Source: Molossus alvarezi (taxonomy: Eukaryota; Chordata; Mammalia; Chiroptera; Molossidae). From it: a stretch of DNA of 64,000 nt. Positions 1-11,700 of this stretch are shown one piece after another. The notes under the pieces were generated by a model. That model was not told the DNA's origin. It did no database searches and saw only the letters and a program-made list of their open reading frames with translations. The stretch is from NCBI GenBank assembly GCA_037176705.1, contig CM073887.1, forward strand, positions 84,578,348 through 84,642,347. The letters are read 5' to 3'. The position numbers and the translations under genes were made by a program. How positions within the stretch are numbered: position 1 is the stretch's first letter; the number at the start of each line of letters is the position of its first letter.

Positions 1-1140
1 TACCTCTCATCTAGACCATTGCAGCTGCTCAGGGTCCACTTCAGAGAAGGGGCTGGGCAAATGAATGAGATAAATGAGAGGCTGAATGAATGATTGACAG
101 GCCTCCTGGTAGGTCTTAGCCAGCCCCTCCCCTCCAGCCCAGCCTCCACCATTCCAGAGCAATCTTTGAAAACACACATGTCGGCCTATGTCCCTTCTTT
201 GACCATAAACTATTCACAGCTCCCCAGGGCCTACACAGATATAACTGGTGGCCTACAGAAATATATTTTTTAGTCCCCATAGTATTGTTGTTGTTTTTTA
301 ATCTTGAATTAATTAGGATATTTTACATTAAAGTGCTGGATTTCCCACTTCTCACTGGTATCACCAGGATGCATTTCTCCAGAGCAGTACTTGGCTGGTG
401 AAGTAGTTTTCCCCCCTTAGACCGGGCATGTGCTCTCCAGTTTGCTGTAGTCCTCACCACTCCCTATTGTTTTATACTTAGCCTGCTTCCCTCACTTAAA
501 TTACTACCTTGCCCATGCCCTGGCCGGTTTGGCTCAGCGGTTAGAGCGTCGGCCTGCAGACCAGAGAGGCCCAGGTTTGATTCCCGCTAAGGGCACGTAC
601 CTTGGTTGCAGTTTGTCCCCGGCCCCAGTTGGGATCCTGTGGGTGGCAACCACTTGATGTGTCTCTCTCACATTAATGTTTCTCTCTCTCTCTTCCTCCC
701 TCTCTCCCTCCCGCTCTATCTGAAGATAAATGAAAAGTGTCCTCAGAAAAAAAAAATTACTACCGGGCCCCAATGGCATCAAAGTTTGTGATCCGTGGGC
801 TAGAGGACAAAGGCATACTTTCTAGGTAGCATGTTGCTTAGGGTAGGCTGACAAGGGAGGGGTGATGGTAAAGGAAGTTGAAAGTTAGACTGGTCAAATT
901 GTGAAGGGCCTTGAATGCCATTTTAGGAAATCAGGGTCACTGGAGGCAATAAAGCAGGGGAGTGATGTGCATGGGTTAGTGTTTTTAACCCAGGCCCTCT
1001 GGACATGAGGGGACCAGATGGGGGCATAGAATCTGGTGAGGAGGCCTGGCTACTAGGAGGAAGATGAGAGACAGGAGGCCCACATGGAGGCTCCTCTCCG
1101 CTGGGTCTCCCCTGAGTCTGAGTCTGCTCTCTCTGTTTCA
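1..1140 (+). other. GPRIN1: GPRIN1 intron 1, 3' part, with splice acceptor
   Basis: Non-coding sequence ahead of the GPRIN1 coding exon. It ends in a pyrimidine-rich tract and CAG at 1138-1140, a good splice acceptor. The mammalian gene has a non-coding first exon, which would lie left of this window. Apart from the SINE at 517-755 I recognise nothing in it. Confidence 0.6.
517..755 (+). mobile_element. Ves-type SINE, full length
   Basis: A tRNA-like head (GCCCTGGCCGGTTTGGCTCAG) is followed by box-B-like GGTTTGATTCCC, the Ves body, a CT-rich stretch and an A-tail. The flanks share an imperfect duplication: ATTACTACCTTGCCCAT on the left and ATTACTACCGGGCCCCAAT on the right. It sits in GPRIN1 intron 1. 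Confidence 0.9.
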
Positions 1141-1168
1141 GAACCAGACAGCAGCCTGGGGCTGAAGC

Positions 1169-1198
1169 ATGGTCAGGAGGGCAGTTGGGCAGTGCTGA
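1169..1198 (+). other. Upstream ATG / 9-codon uORF overlapping the GPRIN1 start region
   Basis: ATG at 1169 has A at -3 and G at +4, a strong Kozak context. It reads nine codons and stops with TGA at 1196-1198. It lies in a different frame from GPRIN1 and overlaps the position where the orthologous start codon should be. Whether it is translated is unknown. Confidence 0.5.
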
Positions 1199-4166
1199 AG
1201 AACCAGCCTGGCTCCAGTGGCTTCAAAAGGACTCCAGCCTTCCTGGACCCCAGCCCACAGCCCTCTGCTACCCACAGGATGGGAGCCTGGGGGCTGGGAG
1301 CCCGGCCATGAGGGAATACTGCCCCTCCCCACTACGGGCCAATCTTGTACCCCCCAGGCACACCCCTGCCCAAAGCCCAGGCATGGACTCCAGACACAGC
1401 AGCCCCAGTGGGGCTGGGGAAGGGGCCTCCTGCTCTGAGGGTCCTGGTGGGAGCTTGGCCTGCCCATCCCTGACCTTCATCCCTCTCCAGGAGGCAGCCA
1501 CCAAAGAGAAAGTGGGAGAACATGGAGCCTTGATCTCAGGGACACCAGAAGTCATCTTCTCTGGGAAGCCAGAGCATGTGTCCTCAGCCAAAATGGATCC
1601 ATCATCCTTGGAGGACAGAAATCCTATGTTCTTGGAGAAGATGGACTCCAAGTCTTCAAAGCAGGCAGATTCTACTTCCATAGAAAAGGAAGATGCTGGG
1701 TCCTTGAGAAAGGCAGATCCCACATTCATAAGAAAGACAGAGCCTGCAGTCTTGGGAAAGGGGAATCTCGTAGCTTCTGGAAGGATGGATTCTGGGACCC
1801 CAAGAAAGAAGGATCCTGAATCCTTGGGAAAGGTAGATGCTGTATGCTCCAGCAACATGCATACAGTGTCCCCAAGGAAGGAGGATCCTATATCCTTAGC
1901 CAAAATGGATCCTGCATGCCCAAGTCAGGAAGAGTCCAAGTATTCAGGACAAAAGTTTCTTGTGTCCTCAGAGGAAGTGGATTCTTCATCTGAGGGCAAG
2001 GTAGATCTTGTGTCCATGGGAAAAAGAGATCCTGGGCCCTCAGGAAAGGCAGATCCCTGGTCCTTGGAAAACAATAATTCTGCATCTCCAAGAAAGACAG
2101 ATCCTGAGTCCTTGGGAATGCTGACTCCAGGGTCATCAGGCAAAATCGAGCCTATATCCCATGGAACAGTGGCTCTGGAGTTGACAGGAAGGGGTCGACT
2201 CTTGGAGATGACAGATACTTTAACTATAGGAAATGCAGAAACTATGTCCTCTGCAAAAGAGGACCCTCAGTTCCTGGGAATGATGGATCCTGCCTCTTTG
2301 GGAAAGAATCTCATGTCTGTGAGAATGACAAAAACCGGGTCTGCTGGACAGGTGGATACTGGGTCTTTAAGCAAGGTGGGTCCAGTTTCTTTGGGAAAGG
2401 TGGATCCTGTGTCCTCAGGAAAGCCAGAGCCCTTGTCTCCTGGGCAGACTGAACTGACATCTGTGGGAAACACAGAAACTATGTCCTTAGAAAAGGAGGA
2501 CCCAGTGTCTTCCAGAAAGGTGGAGCCCATTATTTCTGTGGGAAATATAAAAACATCATCTTTTGGAAAAGTGAATCCTGAATCTTCAGGAAAGGTACAC
2601 CCTGTGGACTCAGTTCCAGGGGATCCCAAGTTCTTGGGAACAGCAGAACCCGCCTCCTCTGTAAAAGCTGAGGCAGTGACTCAGAGAAAAGTAGCTCCAC
2701 TGTCCTCAGAGAAAGCAGGTCCGGTGATCTCTGGAAAGGTGGGTCCCACAGCCTCAGGGAAGGCTGATCCCCCCACCTGGGGAAAGGTAGACCCTGTGAG
2801 CAAAGGGAAGGCAGAAACTGTGTCTTCTGGAGAAGCAGACTCCCTATCTTCAGAAAAGGTGGCCCCCACAACTCTAGGAAAAATAGTCCTGGCACCCTCG
2901 GGAAAAGTAGAAGCTGTCCCAGAGGGAAAGATGGATCCTCTGCCTCCAGAGAAGGGGAATACTGTGAATTCCACAAAGGTGGACCCCAGGGCCTTAGGGA
3001 AAGCAGAACCCAAGTCCCAGGGCAAAGCAGAAACAAAGACCCCTGAGCACGAGGGTCCCACTTCATCAGGAAAAGCAGAAGCTGTATCTCTGCAGAAGGA
3101 GAAGCCACTGGCCTTGGAGAAGAGGGATCCTAGATCCTCAGGAAAAGTAGATCCTGTTGCTTCTGGGAAGGTGGAGCCTATGGCCCTGGGGAAGAGCGAC
3201 TCTGTGCCACCTCTGGGAAAAGCAGGGTCCTCATCCTTGGGAAATGTGGCCCCCCTGACTCTGGAACAGACTGAAGCCTCCTCCGGACCCAGGCGATCAG
3301 ATGGTAAAGCCTGTGGCTCAGCCTCTTCTCTCTTGGGTGCCGGGAGGGGCGAGGGCCGCGGGGAGCCAGTGCCAGGGCCTACATGCAGCACCGAGGCCGG
3401 CAGCCTGGGCCAGAAAGACCCGGTGGCCACTGGGACCCAGGTAAGCCCCGGCCAAGAGGCCGATGCACCCCTGCCTGGGCCGCGGACTCGTGATAACTTC
3501 ACTAAGGCGCCGTCATGGGATGCGAGCGCCCCGCCACCGCGCGAGGACGCGGGCACGCAGGCGGGCGCGCAAGCCTGTGTGTCGGTAGCTGTAAGCCCCA
3601 TGTCTCCGCAGGATGGCGCGGGCGGCCCGGCCTTCAGCTTCCAGGCGGCGCCGCGCGCGCCCAGCCCGGCGCCCAGGCCGCCCTCTCGTCGGGACGCGGG
3701 CCTGCAGGTGTCGCTGGGGGCCGCTGAGATGCGCTCTGTGGCCACTGGACCCATGACACCGCAGGCCGCCGTACAGCCTCCCGCGCCACACGCCTTCCCC
3801 GAGGTGCGGGTGCAGCCCGGCTCGGCGCTGGCTGCCGCCGTGGCGCCCCCGGAGGCGGCCGAGCCCGTGCGCGACGTGAGCTGGGACGAAAAGGGCATGA
3901 CCTGGGAGGTGTACGGCGCAGCCATGGAGGTGGAGGTGCTGGGCATGGCCATCCAAAAACATCTGGAGCGACAGATCGAAGAGCACGGCCGCCAAGGGGC
4001 ACCCGCGCTGCCCCCCACTGCCCGCCCCGGCCCCGGCCGTGCAGGTTCCGTGCGTGCTGCGCCCCCCGAGGGTGCCGCCAAGCGCCCTCCTGGCCTCTTC
4101 CGCGCTCTGCTGCAGAGCGTGCGCCGGCCGCGGTGCTGCTCCCGGGCCGGACCCACGGCCGAGTGA
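1185..4166 (+). CDS. GPRIN1: G protein-regulated inducer of neurite outgrowth 1
   Basis: GPRIN1 binds activated G-alpha(o/i/z) at the plasma membrane and growth cone and promotes neurite outgrowth (family knowledge). The 993-codon frame is uninterrupted in one exon, against about 1,008 residues in human. Residues about 90-700 are a low-complexity array of degenerate 12-13-residue units of the type SSGKVDPVS. The last ~250 residues are highly conserved and include [20 protein letters not shown] and a basic, cysteine-containing tail (RRPRCCSR) suited to palmitoylation. Homology begins with AEEPAWLQ right after position 1185, but the codon there is TTG, not ATG. The first in-frame ATG is at 1308 and would give 952 residues. 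No in-frame ATG lies between the upstream stop at 1119 and 1185. The identity is certain; the true start is not. Confidence 0.95.
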   Translation: MGSAEEPAWLQWLQKDSSLPGPQPTALCYPQDGSLGAGSPAMREYCPSPLRANLVPPRHTPAQSPGMDSRHSSPSGAGEGASCSEGPGGSLACPSLTFIPLQEAATKEKVGEHGALISGTPEVIFSGKPEHVSSAKMDPSSLEDRNPMFLEKMDSKSSKQADSTSIEKEDAGSLRKADPTFIRKTEPAVLGKGNLVASGRMDSGTPRKKDPESLGKVDAVCSSNMHTVSPRKEDPISLAKMDPACPSQEESKYSGQKFLVSSEEVDSSSEGKVDLVSMGKRDPGPSGKADPWSLENNNSASPRKTDPESLGMLTPGSSGKIEPISHGTVALELTGRGRLLEMTDTLTIGNAETMSSAKEDPQFLGMMDPASLGKNLMSVRMTKTGSAGQVDTGSLSKVGPVSLGKVDPVSSGKPEPLSPGQTELTSVGNTETMSLEKEDPVSSRKVEPIISVGNIKTSSFGKVNPESSGKVHPVDSVPGDPKFLGTAEPASSVKAEAVTQRKVAPLSSEKAGPVISGKVGPTASGKADPPTWGKVDPVSKGKAETVSSGEADSLSSEKVAPTTLGKIVLAPSGKVEAVPEGKMDPLPPEKGNTVNSTKVDPRALGKAEPKSQGKAETKTPEHEGPTSSGKAEAVSLQKEKPLALEKRDPRSSGKVDPVASGKVEPMALGKSDSVPPLGKAGSSSLGNVAPLTLEQTEASSGPRRSDGKACGSASSLLGAGRGEGRGEPVPGPTCSTEAGSLGQKDPVATGTQVSPGQEADAPLPGPRTRDNFTKAPSWDASAPPPREDAGTQAGAQACVSVAVSPMSPQDGAGGPAFSFQAAPRAPSPAPRPPSRRDAGLQVSLGAAEMRSVATGPMTPQAAVQPPAPHAFPEVRVQPGSALAAAVAPPEAAEPVRDVSWDEKGMTWEVYGAAMEVEVLGMAIQKHLERQIEEHGRQGAPALPPTARPGPGRAGSVRAAPPEGAAKRPPGLFRALLQSVRRPRCCSRAGPTAE

Positions 4167-5130
4167 TTTGACCCCCTTTTGTACGCCCGGGTTTCCAACC
4201 TTCTCAGGCTCCCTTCTTCTCTCCAGATCCCTAGAAGGGATCCTCTCAATACGCGACAGGCCTCCATGGTATGGGCAGCCTCTAGGGCCTTCTCATCTTC
4301 TTTTCACCTCTTCCCTCCCATACAAATGAACCTGCTCTACCCAGCTCCTTCCCTGTCATGAGTCCTCAGAGCCTAGACCTGACACCCTACAGTCCCCTCG
4401 CAGCTTTCAGCTCCACTCCCTCTGGGTCACACTGGGCAGCCTCAGGGACCTGCTCGGTACCCCCAGCCCTGAGAGCCATGGTAGGCTCCTGAGATGTCCA
4501 GAGTGGTGGGCTGCCAGTGGCAGCCAGGTCCCCAGAATGGGAGAGACTTTGTGCAAAAGCTTCAAGTGTGCAAGGATTGGTGTGTGAGGCCCCAGTGTGT
4601 GCAAGGCTCTGAATGTGAGGCCCTAGGAGTGTGAATTTGTGTCCTACCCATGGGCTGCCCCTATGGCCCAGGCATCTCTTGCATGCTGGTAGTCATCCCC
4701 AATCCCTGTCTCCCCGTCACCTGATCCAACCCCAGCCCTATGTCCACCCTCACAGGACACTTCTTTTCAATCCCCAGAGGGGGAAGGCAGCTGCAGGAGT
4801 GCCCTGGCACTGCAGTTGAAAGGAGAGTCATAGAAAGGTCAGAGATTCTCAGACAGGTCTCTGGATAACAGAGGCTACTGAAGGTCTTGGGCCACAGGCA
4901 GACTGGGTGACAGCTGGTCTTGGGTATTGGAGGCAGAACAGAGAGCTCATTCTACAACCACAGTCGTCCTGTAAAGTCCTCCCTCTTCAGCTCCTCGTGC
5001 TCCCTGTGCTGTGAGCCCCAAAAGTCCCTGTAGACCACTCAGTATCCCTGTCCCCACCCCTCCAGCCATGGTTTTTGGCTACAAACTGTCACAATATACA
5101 TTGGTAATAAAATTTTTCCCCAACTCTCAT
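4167..5130 (+). other. GPRIN1: GPRIN1 3' UTR with poly(A) signal
   Basis: Non-coding sequence follows the TGA. A canonical AATAAA at 5106-5111 is the only strong signal before the convergent CDHR2 gene, so cleavage is expected near 5125-5135. The end is inferred from that signal. Confidence 0.7.
5106..5111 (+). terminator. GPRIN1: Poly(A) signal AATAAA of GPRIN1
   Basis: AATAAA about 940 bases after the stop codon and 174 bases before the last CDHR2 codon on the other strand. Confidence 0.7.
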
Positions 5131-5284
5131 CAGCTGTGATTGGCTACAAGCAGAAGGTAGCAGAGCAACACAATATATTATTATGGTCAGGGACAATGCT
5201 AGGTGTAGTTAAGGGGAGACAAGGTCTCTTCCGAGGCAGACCAGAAGAGTGGGGGCCCATGTAGGGCTCTGTGGCAGGGCCCCA

Positions 5285-8200
5285 TCACAGGTCCGTGGTA
5301 TCCAGGCCAGCGTTGGTGAAGGACAGCGCCTGCTGCTGTCCACCTGTGTCCGCCTTCCTTCCTGACAGCACCACGCTCAGGGGCTCTGCATGTGGCCTCA
5401 TCGGACTGTGCAGGGGCTCCTTCTGTAGGGGGACGAAGGAGAAGTGTGAGGGGCAGGGGCAAGATGGGGTGATATCTCCAAGCCCTAAGGAAGTGGGTGG
5501 GCCTCCAAGCCCACACAACCAGATGGCTCCTTGGCTGGAGTCCCACCCTGCTCCTCTTGGGGTCTCAGTTCTCTGGCTGTGTCCTGGAGGTGGCAATGGC
5601 CACTGGAGGTATAGATGGGCTCAAGTGAAGGGGTGAACACGGGGGGACTATTCTGGCCTTTGCCCCATCTACAGACACAGCAGCACTTTGGTGTTCTGCC
5701 CAGTCCTGAATAATGCCAGGCCCTGGATCCTGCACCAAGAAGCCAGTCCAGCACATTTCCTGCCACCTGCACCCCACAGCAGGCACCGTACTGGGGGCAC
5801 AGTCTGTCCATTACCTGAAGTACCCATAGGAATCCCCTGAGGGAGGAATTATGTGCCCCATTTTGCAGATGTGGAAACTGAAGCTTGGAGGGTTTTCATG
5901 GCTAGGGAGGGGCAGAGCAGGATTTGTGCAGCTAGTCTTGCTGGCTCTAAAGTTTGTCCACAGCACAACACTGTCTCTGGTTCAATCTGACATTTTCTGC
6001 AGGCCTCAGAGCAACATGTTGCAACAAAGTTTAACCCTGTTCATTGTGGTGCACACTCACGCATTTCCCTGTCTTTTCTTTCCCCTCCCCAAGTGACATG
6101 CTGCAAACACACACACACAAACACACACAATCACACACACTTCACAAGTGAACCCTTCAGTGGACCAGCCTGCTCTCAGGTTCAGCTACTCCACAGCAGA
6201 GACACCACAGGGCAGATCCCCACCACCAGTACTGTCCCTAGGTCACGCCAAGGGCTTTTTCAGATTAGGACTGTTTGGGTCCCTGGTAAACAGTGGAACA
6301 TCTGAGGGGCCCCAGGTCAGGCTAAACATTACTGTGCTCCCTGGAGCCCTTGTCACTAACCTCCCACAGGAGGTGTTGGCACGATGCAGCCTGGGAAAAT
6401 GCTACCTGGCCCTGGAGACAGAAGACCTGAGTTCTAGTCTGCACTCGCCTTGCAAGCTTTCTGATCTTGGGCAAGTCAGCACCCCTCCCTGGCCTCAGTT
6501 GCTTTAAAAGGTAGGATTGAATGACCCCTCAGGTTTCTCATACCTCTACACGAACACAGAGGTCTTGGGGGAGTCAGGGCACCAGGAATCTGAGGGAAAC
6601 GGCCTTCCACTCTATTACCCATTCAGCCAAGGGAGAACAGGGACAGCCAGTTCCCAAGAAGGCTTCATGGCCTCCTGGGCCTGCCTACTGCTACAGGAGA
6701 GCGGTGGGACCTCGGACAGCTTCCGGAAATATGACCTCCTGCCATCCCTGGACAGTCTTAGCTTCTCCTGGCTTTGAAGGCTCTCAGTGACCTGGCCCCC
6801 TCCCTCTCCAGATTATTCAGAGATCTCTACCTTTCCCAGCCCACAGGTCCAGCCCCATTGCTGGGGCCCCTGGGGCCCCTTCAATCCCTTCTGGGGTTCA
6901 TCCTTGGCCTCAACTGGGAGCCACCTGTCTGGCCACAAGCTCTGGCAGGCAAGACTGTTTTCTTCTGCCTCAGTTACCCCCAAACATGTTCATTGGAGTT
7001 TCCGACTCAAACTGTCTTCATCCAGAGATGAGCTGTTTACCAGAGACCTCCCCCATTGCCCGGTGGCCTGGATTGCCATCTATGACCCCCATCCTTGGGG
7101 TCCCATTTGGAGGCCTCCATGTTACAGCCAGGATCCTATGCAACATTCTGGTATTTTAGTGCCCACGAGAGGCTTTGGTTGACCAAGTCCTTCCATGTAA
7201 GGCATCATCAAAGAAAATTAAGTACTGAAGGAAGAATGGGGACCCTCAGAGGGCATGGCATAGCTGAGGGTAGGACCCAGAGGGCAGTGGATACATAACT
7301 TCCCAGACATACACACACAGAACTGCAGACTATTAAAGCTCAGTGGACCTTTGAGCTTCTACTCCAGTGGTGGTTTTCAAAGTGGGAAGGAGAGATGGTA
7401 GTTCCTTCCGGTTCTGGTGCCCCACCCCTCCAGGAAGAAGACCCATCACCCACCCCTCTCATGCTTCTCAATCCTGCCTGCACATGAGAATCCCAGGAGC
7501 TCTAACAACACGTTCATGCCAGGCCCACCGCAGCCATCGGATCAGAGTCCCTGGGCTGTGACCCACTATTTCTAAAGAGCTCCCCGTGTGATTCCAAGCA
7601 GTAGCCCAGGCTGTGTGAATTCTTGAGCTAATAGAACCAGCTAACCTGTTAAATAAATGATAGTACTATTGTTTCTTTAAGCCTACCTTCTCTCCTTTGC
7701 TAGGTTATATTCACCTCCAGATCTCTCCCCCCAACACACACCCTGTCCGCTCTTATATAAGGGATATAAAGGCAGGGAACCAGATATCTTAGCACTTGAT
7801 TTCTGCCGGGTAGCTTTTATACCCACTCTTATTTCATCCTCACAACAGCCCTACATGGTTGGTGTTCTGATCCCCATTTACAGGTGATAAAACAAAACCA
7901 GAGAGAGAAGTCACCCACCCAGGGTCACAGTGAATAATAGAGGAGCAAGGATTGAACCCCATTCCAAAGTCATAAGGTGTCCCAGGGCCTGGAGCAGACA
8001 TGCCCAAGTCAGCAGCAGGTCCTTCAACTCTGTCCTGAACCTCATCCCTTCAGAGAAGGACCCCAAGTTAAATCCCCAGGCAACAACCCATCCCCCATCT
8101 TGCCTTGATTTGCTGTTTGTTTTTTTCCAGGTCCACAGAGTTGTCATCCAGGGAGTTGAGGCTATGGGGGAGATGATGGAATTCAGTTAGTTGGCCAGCT

Positions 8201-8714
8201 CAGTCCTCCTTGTCTGTGGTCAGGAACCACCACTGCCTATACCACCTTCTCTAGCACACCACCACCACCATCATCACCACCACCACCATCACCACCACCT
8301 CCTCTACCACCATCACAATCACCACTACCACCTCTATCACCACTACCATCATCATCACTCCCATCTTCACCACCATCACCACCACCACCAGCATCACTAC
8401 AACCACCAACCAGCATGGCTGTAAGCAGCACTACTCACCTGAGATGGTCCAGGTCACTGGAGGAGGATTGGGACTCAAAGCCTAGGTCCTTGGTGGGGAG
8501 GTTCAGCATGGGATTGGCCCTGAAAAGAAGGCCTAGTCCAGCTGCCATGTGCCTCAGCCACCCCATGGGGCCTCTTACCCATCCTTCGAGCCCCACTCAC
8601 CGCTCAGTAGTGTACATGTTAGTCCCAGGGATGGCAGAAGCTGAAGGCATCACCCCCGCTGCTGTTTTCCGGGCCTCCTTGGCAGCCTTTATAGCCCTAA
8701 GTTTCCGGTGGTAG
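5285..8714 (-). CDS. CDHR2: CDHR2 cytoplasmic-tail exons
   Basis: Exons 8601-8714, 8439-8519, 8104-8161 and 5285-5422. They encode the juxtamembrane basic stretch (KLRAIKAAKEARK), the ANPMLNLP and SLNSLDDNSVD segments, and the C-terminus ending TNAGLDTTDL. The final T-D-L fits a class I PDZ ligand, matching known binding to harmonin. The 8104 exon is followed by a GC donor (AAG|GCAAGA). The 3' UTR is short; no AATAAA is seen on this strand before 5106, only a weak AATATA variant near 5175. Confidence 0.9.
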
Positions 8715-11700
8715 CTGTGGGAAGTCAGGAAAGGGGTCACTACCTACTGTGTGCCCAGTGCAGGCCGTGGGAATGTGACTTCACAACAACCTTGGCAGGT
8801 AAGAGTATTCACTCCATTTTGCAGAGTACAAGTAATAGCCAGAGAAAGGAAAGTGTTTGCCAAAGGCCATACAGTTGACTAGAGGCAAGGCCTAGAATCA
8901 AACCCAGTGTGGCTGCTGACTGCAAATATATTGGAAAAGAAAAAAGAAACAGCATTTATTAAATGCATTTTATGTGCCAGACATCTTGCTGGGCATGAGA
9001 TGCACATTGCTTCCTTGAGGGCTTTGAGGAATCCAATGTCACACCCATTCTGCAGATGAGAAAACTAAGACTCAGGGAGAGGAGGTGACCTACCCAAGAT
9101 GTCACAACAGGTCAATGGGGATTGAATACAGATATACCTGACGCCTAAACCCAAGCTCTTTTTACTCCCATCCCTGCCCCCGCCCCAAAGGCTGCTGAGC
9201 AGATGGGAGAGGTGGGGCTGGAGACACAGGATGATGGAAACAGCACCTCTTCCGGGTACACACGAGGGCCATGATCATGATCACAATAACCAGCAGCAAA
9301 GCCACTCCCAGTCCTATGATGACACTACTGAGCAGCTTGGGCAGGTCTGACTCCTGGCTCTGCTGGGAACCCTGGAAAAAGAGTGTGAGGGAGGCTCTGG
9401 GGTTGACATACATACCCCACCCCACCCCACTCCCCCATTACTTTCTTCCTGCTGTCACTCACCAGCACCACCAGCCCCAACTGCAGCAGCTGTGTCAGTG
9501 AGTCCTGGTCATCCCGGATCATCCTATCCACAAAGCTCCACTCAGGCCCAAGGGACACTGGCATCCCCCAGGCTTCCTAGTCACCCTCCTGCCCACCCCA
9601 AGGGCAGCCCCACTCACACACTCAGCTCATCAATTGTCAGGGCTGATCCATTCGAGAAGACAAAGTAAGCATCAAGGTAGGAACGGCCTCGGGCCCTGGA
9701 ATGGGGCAGGGGTGGAGAGATAACAACAGTCTAGAATCACCCAGCAGGCCCCTCCTGCTGTTTCTCTTCCTCACCCCAACCACTGGGCCTGCAGGCACTC
9801 ACCGAGCTGTGGATTCTATGTCCTTAATGTCCACAATGTAGACAGTAGTCCTGGTCGCTTGGGCAAGAGCCCTGCAAAGGGAGCAGATGTCATAGGGGTT
9901 TGGGGTAGGGGCCTTAAACCAGGCCTGTGGCCAAGGCTCTGCCAGTGGACTTAGGAATTATGTGAATTAGCTCCACTGGCTAAGCAGGTAGCATCTCTGT
10001 GCAAATCGACAAGGAAGCCCTTCCTCTGGGGTTGGGTTTACAGCTCAGCAAGCGGAGTGCCCTTGTGTAGTACACAGCCTTGTCAACTGTGCACAACAGC
10101 CCTATTGAGGTTTTCCCTGCCCAGCCAACCATAGGCTTCTGGGGACATGCAGAAAGGAAGTGCAGGTATAAGGTCAAAGACAGGAACAAGATACAGTGAA
10201 TCTGGGACAGGGTTGAGAGACATTTCATCCCGGTCTTATCAGGGACCAGGCTCACAGGCCATGTTCTTCCCCACAGCCCCCTTCCAGGCTCCCCAGACCT
10301 ACGCCTTAATCTCCTTTGTGCTGGCGCCCACCTCCTCCTTGCTCGTGGAGAACTGCAACCTCACACGGTAACTCTGATCCACAGTGAAGATCTACAGGAG
10401 GAGGGCATGGGAGAAGATGAGGCACAGAGGACCGGGGGCTGGCAGAGGGCACCAGATCCTGGAGGCAGGGCCCAGTGCTCACATTCAGGGTGATTTTGGC
10501 TTCCTGGGCAGGACCCACTGAAGGTTTGTCCTGGGCCTGGACTGTCACTTGGTAGGTACCTTGGAGAGTGGAATCAAGGCTTGTCACTAGCCTATGAAAA
10601 GAAAGAGGGCACAAATCAGCCTTGGAACTCAAGGTGGAGTCCTCTGGAACCCACTTGTATACTTCCAAGAAAGGGGAACTCACTGCCTTGAGGTCCCCTG
10701 TGGGGTCCCCCCACCCCAATCCAGGGTCTTCCCGCAGTTACTCAATGTTGCCAATGAACACAGCAGCCTCTGGGGAGGTGGAGACCCAGAAGAAGCCCTG
10801 GAAAGGGATCACGGCCCCATCCTTAGCGATGAAATCCACTTGGAGGATGGAGAACAGGATGTCCCCGTTGCTCCCTGAGTCATTGTCTCTGGCCTGGGAG
10901 AAAGAGTGGACAATATCTGTGGGCCAGGCCAGGGACCCTTCCATCCCCAGCAGGAATCTGAGACAAGGGTGACCTGGAAGACTGATCTGCAAAATCTCTA
11001 TCAGCCTTCCACAGACCACTTCAACTGAGCAAATGCTTTAAACAAATTCAGGTTCCAGCAAGGCCCTAACCCAACAGATTACCACCCAAAGTCCCTTTCA
11101 TGTGGACTCCTGCCCTGCCCCCCCCCTTTGCCACACACATACTAGCACAGGGACACTCAGATTTTCTGAGCACCTACTGTGTGCCAGGCTCCTTCCCTTG
11201 GAGCCCTCGTTTCAGTGCTTACTGGCGTGAGTATGAATTCCCCTAATGGACCATGAAATAACTGAGGGAGAGGGCACAAATATTTTTATTCATTCTAGAG
11301 CCTTTTAAAGAAAAATATAGCTAACACACAGAACCATGAATCCACTTATGTCACTATTCAAAGCCTTGGCCAGACTCATGACATTGGAAGGCAGTTGGCT
11401 GTGACTGGAAAACTGAATGTTTAAGGCTTGAAAGAACCTAGAAAGGGAGAATTACTATCCCCATTTTCTGGGAAGAAACTGAGGCTCCAAGAGAGACCCT
11501 GTCCTACCAAAGACTCAGCTCTACGTGGGGCAGGCCAGGCCACCTCCTATGCCCACACCCTTTCCAGAGCACAGTGAGCGGCACCCAGACACCACCGTGG
11601 GTTAGAGGTCACTGCCAGAAACTGCAAGCTTTTTGTCTAGGAGAGAAACTGAGTTCCAGAAAGGCCTGGGGGCTCCCCAGGTGGGTAAGAGGCCCAGCCT

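Noticed and set aside
2681..4267. 528-codon open frame antisense to GPRIN1
   Set aside because: It mirrors the low-complexity GPRIN1 repeat on the opposite strand. It has no recognisable domain and no splice or promoter context.
8191..8424. Plus-strand frame with a long poly-histidine run
   Set aside because: It is the CAC triplet array translated in a CDHR2 intron.
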